A stretch of DNA of 64,000 bases, taken from positions 13,498,587 through 13,562,586 of the forward strand of contig OX246743.1 of the NCBI GenBank assembly GCA_945910005.1, written 5' to 3'. Source of the stretch: Isoperla grammatica. Its lineage: Eukaryota; Arthropoda; Insecta; Plecoptera; Perlodidae. The notes under the pieces were generated by a model. That model ran no database searches. It worked only from the letters and a program-made list of their open reading frames with translations, and was not told where the DNA came from. A program made the translations under genes and the position numbers. This document shows, piece after piece, positions 12,341 to 27,000 of this stretch (positions are counted from its first letter, which is position 1; each line of letters begins with the position of its first letter).

Positions 12341-14931
12341 AATGTGGCTCTCGTCACACCTTCATACTTGCGGCCCTCTTTGCAATCCAAGCGCCTAACA
12401 ATCTCCCCAATGTGGCTCTCGTCACACCGTCATACTTGCGGCCGTCTTTGCAATCCAATCGCCTAACAATCTCCCCAATGTGGCTCTCGCCACTCCGTCA
12501 TACTTGCGGCCCTCTTTGCAATCCAAGCGCCTAACAATCTCCCGAATGTGGTTCTCGTCACACCGTCTCACTTGCGGCCCTCTTTGCAATCCAAGCGCCT
12601 TACAATCTCCCCAATGTGGCTCTCGTCACAACCTCATTCTTGCGGCTCTCTTTGCAATCCATGCGCCTCACAATCTCCCCAAGGTGGCACTTTCACTCCG
12701 TCACTCTTGCGGCCCTCTTTGCAATCCAAGCGCCTTACAATCTCTCCAATGTGGCTCTCGTCACTCCGTCATACTTGCGGCCCTCTTTGCAATCCAAGCG
12801 CCTTACAATCTCCCCAATGTGGCTCTCGTCACACCGCCATACTCGCGGCCCTCTTTGCAATCAGAGCGCCTAACATCTCCCCAATGTGGCTCTCGTCACT
12901 CCGTCATACTAGCGGCCCTCTTTGCAATCAGAGCGCCTTACAATCTCCCCGATGTGGCTCTCGCCACTCCGCCATTCTTGCGGCCCGGTTTGCAATCCAA
13001 GCGCCTAACAATCTCCCCGATGTGGCTGTCGTCACTCCACCATACTTGCGGCCCTCTTTGCAATCCAAGCGCCTTTCAATCTCCCTTGTGTTGCTCTCGC
13101 CACTCCGTCATACTTGCGGCCCTCTTTGCAATCCAAGCGCCTAACAATCTCCCCAGTGTGGCTCTCGCCACACCGTCATACTTGCGGCCCTCTTTGCAAT
13201 CCAAGCGCCTTACAATCTCCCCAATATGGCTCTCGTCACTCCACCATATTTGCGGCCCTCTTTGCAATCAAAACGCCTAACAATCTCCCTAATATGGCTC
13301 TCGTCAATCCACCATACTTGCGGCCCTGTTTGCAATCCAAGCATCTAACAATCTCCCCAATGTGGCTCTCGTCACACCGTCATACTTGCGGCCGTCTTTG
13401 CAATCCAATCGCCTAACAATCTCCCCAATGTGGCTTTCGCCACCCCGTCATACTTGCGGCCCTCTTTGCAATCCAAACGCCTCACAATCTCCCCAAGATG
13501 GCACTTTCACTCCGTCACTCTTGCGGCCCTCTTTGCAATCCAAGCACCTAACAATCTCCCCAGTGTGGCTCTCGCCACTCTATCATACTTGCGGCCCTCT
13601 TTTTAATCCAAGCGCCTAACAATCTCCCCAGTGTGGCTCTCGCCACTCCGTCATACTTGCGGCCCTCTTTGCAATCCAAGCGCCTAACAATCTCCCCAAT
13701 GTGGCTCTTATCACACCGTCATACTTGCGGCCCTCTTTGCAATCAGAGCGCCTAACAATCTCACCGATGTGGCACTCGCCACTTCGCCATACTTGCGGCC
13801 CTCTTTGCAATCGAAGCGCCTAACAATCTTCCCAATGTGGCTCTCGCCACACCGTCATACTTGCGGCCCTCTTTGCAATCCAAGCGCCTTACAATCTCCC
13901 CAATGTGGCTCTCGTCACTCCGTCATACTTGCGGCCCTCTTTGCAATCTAAGCGCCTAACAATCTCCCCGATGTGGCTCTCGCCACTCCGCCATACTTGC
14001 GGCAACTTTGCAATCCAAGCGCCTAACAATCTCCCCAATCTGGCTCTCGTCACTCCACCATACTTGCGGCCCTTTTTGCAATCAAAACGCCTAACAATCT
14101 CCCTAATGTGGCTCTCGTCACACCTTCATACTTGCGGCCCTCTTTGCAATCCAAGCGCCTAACAATCTCCCCAATGTGGCTCTCGTCACACCGTCATACT
14201 TGCGGCCCTCTTTGCAATCCAAGCGCCTAACAATCTCCCCAATGTGGCTCTCGCCACTCCGTCATACTTGCGGCCCTCTTTGCAATCCAAGCGCCTAACA
14301 ATCTCCCCAGTGTGGCTCTCGCCACTCCGTCATACTTGCGGCCCTCTTTGCAATCAAAACGCCTAACATCTCCCCAATGTGGCTCTCGTCACACCGCCAT
14401 ACTTGCGGCCCTCTTTGCAATCAGAGCGCCCAACAATCTCACCGATGTGGCTCTCGCCATTTTGCCATACTTGCGGCCCTCTTTGCAATCCAAGCGCCTA
14501 ACAATCTCCCGAATGTGGCACTCGCCACTCCGTTATACTTGCGGCCCTCTTTTCAATCCAAGCGCCTAACAATCTCCCCAGTTTGGCTCTCGCCACTCCG
14601 TCATACTTGCGGCCCTCTTTGCAATCAAAACGCCTAACATTTTTCCAATGTGGCTCTCGGCACTCCGTCATACTTGCGGCCCTCTTTGTAATCAGAGCGC
14701 CTAACAATCTCACCGATGTGGCTCTCGCCACTTCGCCATACTTGCGGCCCTCTTTGCAATCCAAGCGCCTAACAATCTCCCGAATGTGGTTCTCGTCACA
14801 CCGTCTCACTTGCGGCCCTCTTTGCAATCCAAGCGCCTTACAATCTCCCCAATGTGGCTCTCGTCACACCGTCATACTTGCGGCTCTCTTTGCAATCCAA
14901 GCGCCTCACAATCTCCCCAAGGTGGCACGTT

Positions 14932-14959
14932 CACTCCGTCACTCTCACTCCGTCACTCT
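14932..14959. repeat. 14-bp micro-duplication inside a monomer
   Basis: Two exact adjacent copies of CACTCCGTCACTCT lie in the variant monomer that has GGTGGCACGTTCACTCC upstream. It is paralogous to 5751-5778 and 19366-19393. Its 14 extra bases account for the 4434-bp unit being 65 monomers plus 14 bp. Confidence 0.88.
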
Positions 14960-17900
14960 TGCGGCCCTCTTTGCAATCCAAGCGCCTTACAATCTCTCCA
15001 ATGTGGCTCTCGTCACTCCGTCATACTTGCGGCCCTCTTTGCAATCCAAGCGCCTTACAATCTCCCCAATGTGGCTTTCGTCACACCGCCATACTCGCGG
15101 CCCTCTTTGCAATCAGAGCGCCTAACATCTCCCCAATGTGGCTCTCGGCACTCCGTCATACTTGCGGCCCTCTTTGCAATCAGATCGCCTTACAATCTCC
15201 CCAATGTGGCTCTCGTCACTCCGTCATACTTGCGGCCCTCTTTGCAATCAGAGCGCCTTACAATCTCCCCGATGTGGCTCTCGCCACTCCGTCATACTTG
15301 CGGCCCTCTTTGCAATCCAAGCGCCTCTCAATCTCCCTTGTGTTGCTCTCGCCACTCCGTCATACTTGCGGCCCTCTTTGCAATCCAAGCGCCTAACAAT
15401 CTCCCCAGTGTGGCTCTCGTCACACCGTCATACTTGCGGCCCTCTTTGCAATCAAAGCGCATAACAATCTCCCCAATGTGGCTCTCGTCACTCCGTCATA
15501 CTTGCGGCCCTCTTTGCAATCAGAGCGCCTAACAATCTCCCCGATGTGGCTGTCGCCACTCCGCCATACTTGCGGCCCTCTTTGCAATCCAAGCGCCTAA
15601 CAATCTCCCCGATGTGGCTCTCGCCACTCCGCCATACTTGCGGCCCTCTTTGCAATCCAAGCGCCTAACAATCTCCCCAATCTGGTTCTCGTCACTCCAC
15701 CATACTTGCGGCCCTCTTTGCAATCAAAACGCCTAACAATCTCCCTAATGTGGCTCTCGTTACACCTTCATACTTGCGGCCCTCTTTGCAATCCAAGCGC
15801 CAAACAATCTCCCCAATGTGGCTCTCGTCACACCGTCATACTGGCGGCCCTCTTTGCAATCCAAGCGCCTAACAATCTCTCCAAGGTGGCTCTCGTCACA
15901 CCGTCATACTTGCGGCCCTCTTTGCAATCCAAGCGCCTAACAATCTCCCCAATGTCCCGATGTGGCTCTCGTCACTCCGCCATACTTGCGGCCCTCTTTG
16001 CAATCAGAGCGCATATTAATCTCCCCGATGTGGCTCTCGCCACTCCGCCATTATTGCGGCCCTCTTTGCAATCCAAGCGCCTAACAATCTCCCCAATATG
16101 GCTCTCGGCACTCCACCATACTTGCGGCCCTCTTTGCAATCCAAGCGCCTGACAATCTCCCCAATGTGGCTCTCGCCACTCCGTCATACTTGCGGCCCTC
16201 TTTGCAATCAGAGCGCCTATTAATCTCCCTGATGTGGCTCTCGCCACTCCGCCATTCTTGCGGCCCTCTTTGCAATCCAAGCGCCTAACAATCTCCCCAA
16301 TATGGATCTCGGCACTCCACCATACTTGCGGCCCTCTTTGCAATCCAAGCGCCTAACAATCTCCCCAGTGTGGCTCTCGCCACTCCGTCATACTTGCGGC
16401 CCTCTTTTTAATCCAAGCGCCTAACAATCTCCCCAGTGTGGCTCTCGCCACTCCGTCATACTTGCGGCCCTCTTTGCAATCCAAGCGCCTAACAATCTCC
16501 CCAATGGTGCTCTCATCACACCGTCATACTTGCGGCCCTCTTTGCAATCCAAGCGCCTAACAATCTCCCCAGTGTGGCTCTCGCCACTCTATCATACTTG
16601 CGGCCCTCTTTTTAATCCAAGCGCCTAACAATCTCCCCAGTGTGGCTCTCGCCACTCCGTCTTACTTGCGGCCCTCTTTGCAATCCAAGCGCCTAACAAT
16701 CTCCCCAATATGGCTCTCGTCACTCCACCATACTTGCGGCCCTCTTTGCAATCAAAACGCCTATCAATCTTCCTAATGTGGCTCTCGTCACACCTTCATA
16801 CTTGCGGCCCTCTTTGCAATCCAAGCGCCTAACAATCTCCCCAATGTGGCTCTCGTCACACCGTCATACTTGCGGCCGTCTTTGCAATCCAATCGCCTAA
16901 CAATCTCCCCAATGTGGCTCTCGCCACTCCGTCATACTTGCGGCCCTCTTTGCAATCCAAGCGCCTAACAATCTCCCGAATGTGGTTCTCGTCACACCGT
17001 CTCACTTGCGGCCCTCTTTGCAATCCAAGCGCCTTACAATCTCCCCAATGTGGCTCTCGTCACAACCTCATTCTTGCGGCTCTCTTTGCAATCCATGCGC
17101 CTCACAATCTCCCCAAGGTGGCACTTTCACTCCGTCACTCTTGCGGCCCTCTTTGCAATCCAAGCGCCTTACAATCTCTCCAATGTGGCTCTCGTCACTC
17201 CGTCATACTTGCGGCCCTCTTTGCAATCCAAGCGCCTTACAATCTCCCCAATGTGGCTCTCGTCACACCGCCATACTCGCGGCCCTCTTTGCAATCAGAG
17301 CGCCTAACATCTCCCCAATGTGGCTCTCGTCACTCCGTCATACTAGCGGCCCTCTTTGCAATCAGAGCGCCTTACAATCTCCCCGATGTGGCTCTCGCCA
17401 CTCCGCCATTCTTGCGGCCCGGTTTGCAATCCAAGCGCCTAACAATCTCCCCGATGTGGCTGTCGTCACTCCACCATACTTGCGGCCCTCTTTGCAATCC
17501 AAGCGCCTTTCAATCTCCCTTGTGTTGCTCTCGCCACTCCGTCATACTTGCGGCCCTCTTTGCAATCCAAGCGCCTAACAATCTCCCCAGTGTGGCTCTC
17601 GCCACACCGTCATACTTGCGGCCCTCTTTGCAATCCAAGCGCCTTACAATCTCCCCAATATGGCTCTCGTCACTCCACCATACTTGCGGCCCTCTTTGCA
17701 ATCAAAACGCCTAACAATCTCCCTAATATGGCTCTCGTCAATCCACCATACTTGCGGCCCTGTTTGCAATCCAAGCATCTAACAATCTCCCCAATGTGGC
17801 TCTCGTCACACCGTCATACTTGCGGCCGTCTTTGCAATCCAATCGCCTAACAATCTCCCCAATGTGGCTTTCGCCACCCCGTCATACTTGCGGCCCTCTT

Positions 17901-19365
17901 TGCAATCCAAACGCCTCACAATCTCCCCAAGATGGCACTTTCACTCCGTCACTCTTGCGGCCCTCTTTGCAATCCAAGCACCTAACAATCTCCCCAGTGT
18001 GGCTCTCGCCACTCTATCATACTTGCGGCCCTCTTTTTAATCCAAGCGCCTAACAATCTCCCCAGTGTGGCTCTCGCCACTCCGTCATACTTGCGGCCCT
18101 CTTTGCAATCCAAGCGCCTAACAATCTCCCCAATGTGGCTCTTATCACACCGTCATACTTGCGGCCCTCTTTGCAATCAGAGCGCCTAACAATCTCACCG
18201 ATGTGGCACTCGCCACTTCGCCATACTTGCGGCCCTCTTTGCAATCGAAGCGCCTAACAATCTTCCCAATGTGGCTCTCGCCACACCGTCATACTTGCGG
18301 CCCTCTTTGCAATCCAAGCGCCTTACAATCTCCCCAATGTGGCTCTCGTCACTCCGTCATACTTGCGGCCCTCTTTGCAATCCAAGCGCCTAACAATCTC
18401 CCCGATGTGGCTCTCGCCACTCCGCCATACTTGCGGCAACTTTGCAATCCAAGCGCCTAACAATCTCCCCAATCTGGCTCTCGTCACTCCACCATACTTG
18501 CGGCCCTTTTTGCAATCAAAACGCCTAACAATCTCCCTAATGTGGCTCTCGTCACACCTTCATACTTGCGGCCCTCTTTGCAATCCAAGCGCCTAACAAT
18601 CTCCCCAATGTGGCTCTCGTCACACCGTCATACTTGCGGCCCTCTTTGCAATCCAAGCGCCTAACAATCTCCCCAATGTGGCTCTCGCCACTCCGTCATA
18701 CTTGCGGCCCTCTTTGCAATCCAAGCGCCTAACAATCTCCCCAGTGTGGCTCTCGCCACTCCGTCATACTTGCGGCCCTCTTTGCAATCAAAACGCCTAA
18801 CATCTCCCCAATGTGGCTCTCGTCACACCGCCATACTTGCGGCCCTCTTTGCAATCAGAGCGCCCAACAATCTCACCGATGTGGCTCTCGCCATTTTGCC
18901 ATACTTGCGGCCCTCTTTGCAATCCAAGCGCCTAACAATCTCCCGAATGTGGCACTCGCCACTCCGTTATACTTGCGGCCCTCTTTTCAATCCAAGCGCC
19001 TAACAATCTCCCCAGTTTGGCTCTCGCCACTCCGTCATACTTGCGGCCCTCTTTGCAATCAAAACGCCTAACATTTTTCCAATGTGGCTCTCGGCACTCC
19101 GTCATACTTGCGGCCCTCTTTGTAATCAGAGCGCCTAACAATCTCACCGATGTGGCTCTCGCCACTTCGCCATACTTGCGGCCCTCTTTGCAATCCAAGC
19201 GCCTAACAATCTCCCGAATGTGGTTCTCGTCACACCGTCTCACTTGCGGCCCTCTTTGCAATCCAAGCGCCTTACAATCTCCCCAATGTGGCTCTCGTCA
19301 CACCGTCATACTTGCGGCTCTCTTTGCAATCCAAGCGCCTCACAATCTCCCCAAGGTGGCACGTT

Positions 19366-19393
19366 CACTCCGTCACTCTCACTCCGTCACTCT
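19366..19393. repeat. 14-bp micro-duplication inside a monomer
   Basis: Two exact adjacent copies of CACTCCGTCACTCT, 4434 bp downstream of the copy at 14932. This is a third member of the same marked lineage. Confidence 0.85.
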
Positions 19394-22300
19394 TGCGGCC
19401 CTCTTTGCAATCCAAGCGCCTTACAATCTCTCCAATGTGGCTCTCGTCACTCCGTCATACTTGCGGCCCTCTTTGCAATCCAAGCGCCTTACAATCTCCC
19501 CAATGTGGCTTTCGTCACACCGCCATACTCGCGGCCCTCTTTGCAATCAGAGCGCCTAACATCTCCCCAATGTGGCTCTCGGCACTCCGTCATACTTGCG
19601 GCCCTCTTTGCAATCAGATCGCCTTACAATCTCCCCAATGTGGCTCTCGTCACTCCGTCATACTTGCGGCCCTCTTTGCAATCAGAGCGCCTTACAATCT
19701 CCCCGATGTGGCTCTCGCCACTCCGTCATACTTGCGGCCCTCTTTGCAATCCAAGCGCCTCTCAATCTCCCTTGTGTTGCTCTCGCCACTCCGTCATACT
19801 TGCGGCCCTCTTTGCAATCCAAGCGCCTAACAATCTCCCCAGTGTGGCTCTCGTCACACCGTCATACTTGCGGCCCTCTTTGCAATCAAAGCGCATAACA
19901 ATCTCCCCAATGTGGCTCTCGTCACTCCGTCATACTTGCGGCCCTCTTTGCAATCAGAGCGCCTAACAATCTCCCCGATGTGGCTGTCGCCACTCCGCCA
20001 TACTTGCGGCCCTCTTTGCAATCCAAGCGCCTAACAATCTCCCCGATGTGGCTCTCGCCACTCCGCCATACTTGCGGCCCTCTTTGCAATCCAAGCGCCT
20101 AACAATCTCCCCAATCTGGTTCTCGTCACTCCACCATACTTGCGGCCCTCTTTGCAATCAAAACGCCTAACAATCTCCCTAATGTGGCTCTCGTTACACC
20201 TTCATACTTGCGGCCCTCTTTGCAATCCAAGCGCCAAACAATCTCCCCAATGTGGCTCTCGTCACACCGTCATACTGGCGGCCCTCTTTGCAATCCAAGC
20301 GCCTAACAATCTCTCCAAGGTGGCTCTCGTCACACCGTCATACTTGCGGCCCTCTTTGCAATCCAAGCGCCTAACAATCTCCCCAATGTCCCGATGTGGC
20401 TCTCGTCACTCCGCCATACTTGCGGCCCTCTTTGCAATCAGAGCGCATATTAATCTCCCCGATGTGGCTCTCGCCACTCCGCCATTATTGCGGCCCTCTT
20501 TGCAATCCAAGCGCCTAACAATCTCCCCAATATGGCTCTCGGCACTCCACCATACTTGCGGCCCTCTTTGCAATCCAAGCGCCTGACAATCTCCCCAATG
20601 TGGCTCTCGCCACTCCGTCATACTTGCGGCCCTCTTTGCAATCAGAGCGCCTATTAATCTCCCTGATGTGGCTCTCGCCACTCCGCCATTCTTGCGGCCC
20701 TCTTTGCAATCCAAGCGCCTAACAATCTCCCCAATATGGATCTCGGCACTCCACCATACTTGCGGCCCTCTTTGCAATCCAAGCGCCTAACAATCTCCCC
20801 AGTGTGGCTCTCGCCACTCCGTCATACTTGCGGCCCTCTTTTTAATCCAAGCGCCTAACAATCTCCCCAGTGTGGCTCTCGCCACTCCGTCATACTTGCG
20901 GCCCTCTTTGCAATCCAAGCGCCTAACAATCTCCCCAATGGTGCTCTCATCACACCGTCATACTTGCGGCCCTCTTTGCAATCCAAGCGCCTAACAATCT
21001 CCCCAGTGTGGCTCTCGCCACTCTATCATACTTGCGGCCCTCTTTTTAATCCAAGCGCCTAACAATCTCCCCAGTGTGGCTCTCGCCACTCCGTCTTACT
21101 TGCGGCCCTCTTTGCAATCCAAGCGCCTAACAATCTCCCCAATGTGGCTCTCATCACACCGTCATACTTGCGGCCCTCTTTGCAATCAGGGCGCCTAACA
21201 ATCTCACCGATGTGGCTCTCGCCACTTCGCCATACATGCGGCCCTCTTTGCAATCGAGGCGCCTAACAATCTCCCCAATGTGGCTCTCGCCACACCGTCA
21301 TACTTGCGGCCCTCTTTGCAATCCAAGCGCCTTACAATCTCCCCAATGTGGCTCTCGTCACTCCGTCATACTTGCGGCCCTCTTTGCAATCCAAGCGCCT
21401 AACAATCTCTCCGATGTGGCTCTCGCCACTCCGCCATACTTGCGGCCCTCTTTGCAATCCAAGCGCCTAACAATCTCCCCAATCTGGCTCTCGTCACTCC
21501 ACCATATTTGCGGCCCTCTTTGCAATCAAAACGCCTAACAATCTCCCTAATGTGGCTCTCGTCACACCTTCATACTTGCGGCCCTCTTTGCAATCCAAGC
21601 GCCTAACAATCTCAGCAATGTGGCTCTCGTCACACCGTCATACTTGCGGCCCTCTTTGCAATCCAAGCGCCTAACAATCTCCCTAATGTGGCTCTCGCCA
21701 CTCCGTCATACTTGCGGCCCTCTTTGCAATCCAAGCGCCTAACAATCTCCCCAGTGTGGCTCTCGCCACCCCGTCATACTTGCGGCCCTCTTTGCAATCA
21801 AAACGCCTAACATCTCCCCAATGTGGCTCTCGTCACACCGCCATACTTGCGGCCCTCTTTGCAAATCAGAGCGCCTAACAATCTCACCGATGTGGCTCTC
21901 GCCATTTTGCCATACTTGCGGCCCTCTTTGCAATCCAAGCGCCTAACAATCTCCCGAATGTGGCACTCGCCACTCCGTTATACTTGCGGCCCTCTTTTCA
22001 ATCCAAGCGCCTAACAATCTCCCCAATCTGGCTCTCGTCACTCCACCATACTTGCGGCCCTCTTTGCAATCAAAACGCCTAACTATCTCCCTAATGTGGC
22101 TCTCGTTACACCTTCATACTTGCGGCCCTCTTTGCAATCCAAGCGCCAAACAATCTCCCCAATGTGGCTCTCGTCACACCGTCATACTGGCGGCCCTCTT
22201 TGCAATCCAAGCGCCTAACAATCTCCCCAATGTGGCTCTCGCCACTCCGTCATACTTGCGGCCCTCTTTGTAATCCAAGCGCCTAACAATCTCACCGATG

Positions 22301-24090
22301 TGGCTCTCGGCACTCCGTCATACTTGCGGCCCTCTTTGTAATCCAAGCGCCTAACAATCTCACCGATGTGGCTCTCGCCACTTCGCCATACTTGCGGCCC
22401 TCTTTGCAATCCAAGCGCCTAACAATCTCCCGAATGTGGTTCTCGTCACAGCGTCTCACTTGCGGCCCTCTTTGCAATCCAAGCGCCTTACAATCTCCCC
22501 AATGTGGCTCTCGTCACACCGTCATACTTGCGGCTCTCTTTGCAATCCAAGCGCCTCACAATCTCCCCAAGGTTGCACTTTCACTCCGTCACTCTTGCGG
22601 CCCTCTTTGCAATCCAAGCGCCTTACAATCTCTCCAATGTGGCTCTCGTCACTCCGTCATACTTGCGGCCCTCTTTGCAATCCAAGCGCCTTACAATCTC
22701 CCCAATGTGGCTCTCGTCACACCGCCATACTCGCGGCCCTCTTTGCAATCAGAGCGCCTAACATCTCCCCAATGTGGCTCTCGGCACTCCTTCATACTTG
22801 CGGCCCTCTTTGCAATCAGATCGCCTTACAATCTCCCCAATGTGGCTCTCGTCACTCCGTCATACTTGCGGCCCTCTTTGCAATCAGAGCGCCTTACAAT
22901 CTCCCCAATGTGCTCTCGCCACTCCGTCATACTTGCGGCCCTCTTTGCAATCCAAGCGCATCTCAATCTCCCTTGTGTTGCTCTCGCCACTCCGTCATAC
23001 TTGCGGCCCTCTTTGCAATCCAAGCGCCTAACAATCTCCCCAGTGTGGCTCTCGTCACACCGTCATACTTGCGGCCCTCTTTGCAATCCAAGCGCATAAC
23101 AATCTCCCCAATGTGGCTCTCGCCACTCCGTCATACTTGCGGCCCTCTTTGCAATCAGAGCGCCTAACAGTCTCCCCGATGTGGCTCTCGCCACTCCGCC
23201 ATACTTGCGGCCCTCTTTGCAATCCAAGCGCCTAACAATCTCCCCAATGTGGCTCTCGCCACTTCGCCATACTTGCGGCCCTCTTTGCAATCCAAGCGCC
23301 TAACAATCTCCCCAATGTGGCTCTCGTCACTCCGTCATACTTGCGGCCCTCTTTGCAATCCAAGCGCCTAACAATCTCCCCGATGTGGCTCTCGCCACTC
23401 CGCCATACTTGCGGCCCTTTTTGCAATCCAAGCGCCTAACAATCTCCCCAATCTGGCTCTCGTCACTCCACCATACTTGCGGCCCTCTTTGCAAACAAAA
23501 CGCCTAACAATCTCCCGAATGTGGCTCTCGTTACACCTTCATACTTGCGGCCCTCTTTGCAATCCAAGCGCCAAACAATCTCCCCAATGTGGCTCTCGTC
23601 ACACCGTCATACTGGCGGCCCTCTTTGCAATCCAAGCGCCTAACAATCTCCCCAATGTGGCTCTCGCCACTCCGTCATACTTGCGGCCCTCTTTGCAATC
23701 CAAGCGCCTAACAATCTCCCCAATGTGGCTCTCGTCACACCGTCATACTTGCGGCCCTCTTTTGCAATCCAAGCGCCTAACAATCTCCCCAATGTGGCTC
23801 TCGTCACTCCACCATACTTGCGGCCCTCTTTGCAATCAGAGCGCCTAACAATCTCTCCGTTGTGGCTCTCGCCACTCCGTCATACTTGCGGCCCTCTTTG
23901 CAATCAAAGCACCTAACAATCTCCCCGATGTGGCTCTCGCCACTCCGTCATACTTGCGGCCCTTTTTGCAATCAAAGCGCCTAACAATCTCCCAGTGTGG
24001 CTCTCGCCACTCCGTCATACTTGCGGCCCTCTTTTCAATACAAGCGTCTAATAATCTCCCCAGTGTTGCTCTCGCCACTCCGTCATACTT

Positions 24091-27000
24091 GCGGCCCTTT
24101 TTGCAATCAAAACGCCTAACATCTCCCCAATGTGGCTCTCGTCACACCGCCATACTGGCGGCTCTCTTTGCAATCAGAGCGCCTAACAATCTCACCGATG
24201 TGGCTCTCGCCATTTCGCCATACTTGCGGCCCTCTTTGCAATCCAAGCGCCTAACAATCTCCCGAATGTGGTTCTCGTCACACCGTCATACTTGCGGCCC
24301 TCTTTGCAATCCAAGCGCCTTACAATCTCCCCAGTGTGGCTCTCGCCACTCCGTCATACTTGCGGCCCTCTTTTCAATCCAAGCGCCTAACAATCTCCCC
24401 AGTTTGGCTTTCGCCACTCCGTCATACTCTCGGCCCTCTTTGCAATCAAAACGCCTTACATCTCCCCAATGTGGCTCTCGGCACTCCGTCATACTTGCGG
24501 CCCTCTTTGTAATCCCAGCGCCTAACAATCTCCCAAATATGGCTCTCGGCACTCCACCATACTTGCGGCCCTCTTTGCAATCAAAACGCCTAACAATCTC
24601 CCCAATCTGGCTCTCGTAACACCTTCATACTTGCGGCCCTCTTTGCAATCCAAGCACCTGACAATCTCAACGATGTGGCTCTCGTCACTCCGCCATACTT
24701 GCGGCCCTCTTTGCAATCCAAGCGCCTAACAATCTCCCCAATGTGGCTCTCGTCACTCCACCATACTTGCGGCCCTCTTTGCAATCTAAGTGCCTCACAT
24801 CTCCCCAATGTGGCTCTCGCCACTCCGTCATACTTGCGGCCCTCTTTGCAATCCAAGCGCCTAACAATCTCCCCAATGTGGCTCTCGTCACTCCACCATA
24901 CTTGCGGCCCTCTTTGCAATCCAAGCGCCTAACAATCTCCCCGATGTGGCTCTTGCCACTCCGTCATACTTGCGGCCCTCTTTGCAATCCAAGCGCCTAA
25001 CAATCTCTCCAGTGTGGCTCTCGCCACTCCGTCACACTTGCGGCCCTCTTTGCAATCCAAGCGCCTTTCAATCTCCCTTGTGTTGCTCTCGCCACTCCGT
25101 CATACTTGCGGCCCTCTTTGCAATCCAAGCACCTAACAATCTCCCCAGTGTGGCTCTCGTCACACCGTCATACTTGCGGCCCTCTTTGCAATCCAAGCGC
25201 CTAACAATCTCCCCAATATGGCTCTCGTCACTCCACCATACTTGCGGCCCTCTTTGCAATCCAAGGGCCTAACAATCTCCCCAATGTGGCTCTCGTCACA
25301 CCGTCATACTTGCGGCCGTCTTTGCAATCCAATCGCCTTACAATCTCCCCAATGTGGCTCTCGCCACTCCGTCATACTTGCGGCCCTCTTTGCAATCCAA
25401 GCGCCTCACAATCTCCCCAAGATGGCACTTTCACTCCGTCACTATGCGGCCCTCTTTGCAATCCAAGCACCTAACAATCTCTCCAATGTGGCTCTCGTCA
25501 CTCCGTCATACTTGCGGCCCTCTTTGCAATCCAAGCGCCTTACAATCTCCCCAATGTGGCTCTCGTCACACCTCCATACTAGCGGCCCTCTTTGCAATCA
25601 CAGCGCCTAACATCTCCCCAATGTGGCTCTCGGCACTCCGTCATACTTGCGGCCCTCTTTGCAATCAGATCGCCTTACAATCTCCCCAATGTGGCTCTCG
25701 TCACTCCGTCATACTTTCGGCCCTCTTTGCAATCAGAGCGCCTTACAATCTCCCCGATGTGGCTCTCGCCACTCCGCCATTCTTGCGGCTCGGTTTGCAA
25801 TCCAAGCGCCTAACAATCTCCCCGATGTGGCTCTCGTCACTCCACCATACTTGCGGCCCTCTTTGCAATCCAAGCGCCTTTCAATCTCCCTTGTGTTGCT
25901 CTCGCCACTCCGTCATACTTGCGGCCCTCTTTGCAATCCAAGCGCCTAACAATCTCCCCAGTGTGGCTCTCGTCACACCGTCATACTTGCGGCCCTCTTT
26001 GCAATCCAAGCGCCTAACAATCTCCCCAATATGGCTCTCGTCGCTCCACCATACTTGCGGCCCTCTTTGCAATCAAAACGCCTATCAATCTCCCTAATGT
26101 GGCTCTCGTCACACCTTCATACTTGCGGCCCTCTTTGCAATCCAAGCGCCTAACAATCTCCCCAATGTGGCTCTCGTCACACCGTCATACTTGCGGCCGT
26201 CTTTGCAATCCAATCGCCTAACAATCTCCCCAATGTGGCTCTCGCCACTCCGTCATACTTGCGGCCCTCTTTGCAATCCAAGCGCCTAACAATCTCCCTT
26301 GTGTTGCTCTCGCCACTCCGTCATACTTGCGGCCCTCTTTGCAATCCAAGCGCCTAACAATCTCCCCAATGTGGCTCTCGTCACTCTGTCATACTCGCGG
26401 CCTTCTTTGCAATCAGAGCGCCTTACAATCTCCCCGATGTGGCTCTCGCCATTTCGCCATACTTGCGGCCCTCTTTGCAATCCAAGCGCCTAACAATCTC
26501 CCGAATGTGGTTCTCGTCACACCGTCATACTTGCGGCCCTCTTTGCAATCCAAGCGCCTTACAATCTCCCCAGTGTGGCTCTCGCCACTCCGTCATACTT
26601 GCGGCCCTCTTTTCAATCCAAGCGCCTAACAATCTCCCCAGTGTGGCTCTCGTCACACCGTCATACTTGCGGCCCTCTTTGCAATCCAAGCGCCTAACAA
26701 TCTCCCCAATATGGCTCTCGTCGCTCCACCATACTTGCGGCCCTCTTTGCAATCAAAACGCCTATCAATCTCCCTAATGTGGCTCTCGTCACACCTTCAT
26801 ACTTGCGGCCCTCTTTGCAATCCAAGCGCCTAACAATCTCCCCAATGTGGCTCTCGTCACACCGTCATACTTGCGGCCGTCTTTGCAATCCAATCGCCTA
26901 ACAATCTCCCCAATGTGGCTCTCGCCACTCCGTCATACTTGCGGCCCTCTTTGCAATCCAAGCGCCTAACAATCTCCTTTGTGTTGCTCTCGCCACTCCG

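Larger units (their letters stand above)
12271..21138. repeat. 4.43-kb tandem duplication of satellite blocks
   Basis: Two consecutive copies, about 12271-16704 and 16705-21138, share the same variant order at a constant offset of 4434 bp. Shared landmarks include the CAATCTTCCTAATG monomer (about 12332 and 16766), the AACCTCATTCTTGCGG monomer, the TTGCGGCAACTTTGC deletion monomer (about 14000 and 18434), the 14-bp micro-duplication and the 8-bp insertion monomer. The junction lies where CCAATATGG (16705) follows a monomer that in the second copy is followed by CCAATGTGG. The copies differ only at rare single bases. Confidence 0.85.
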
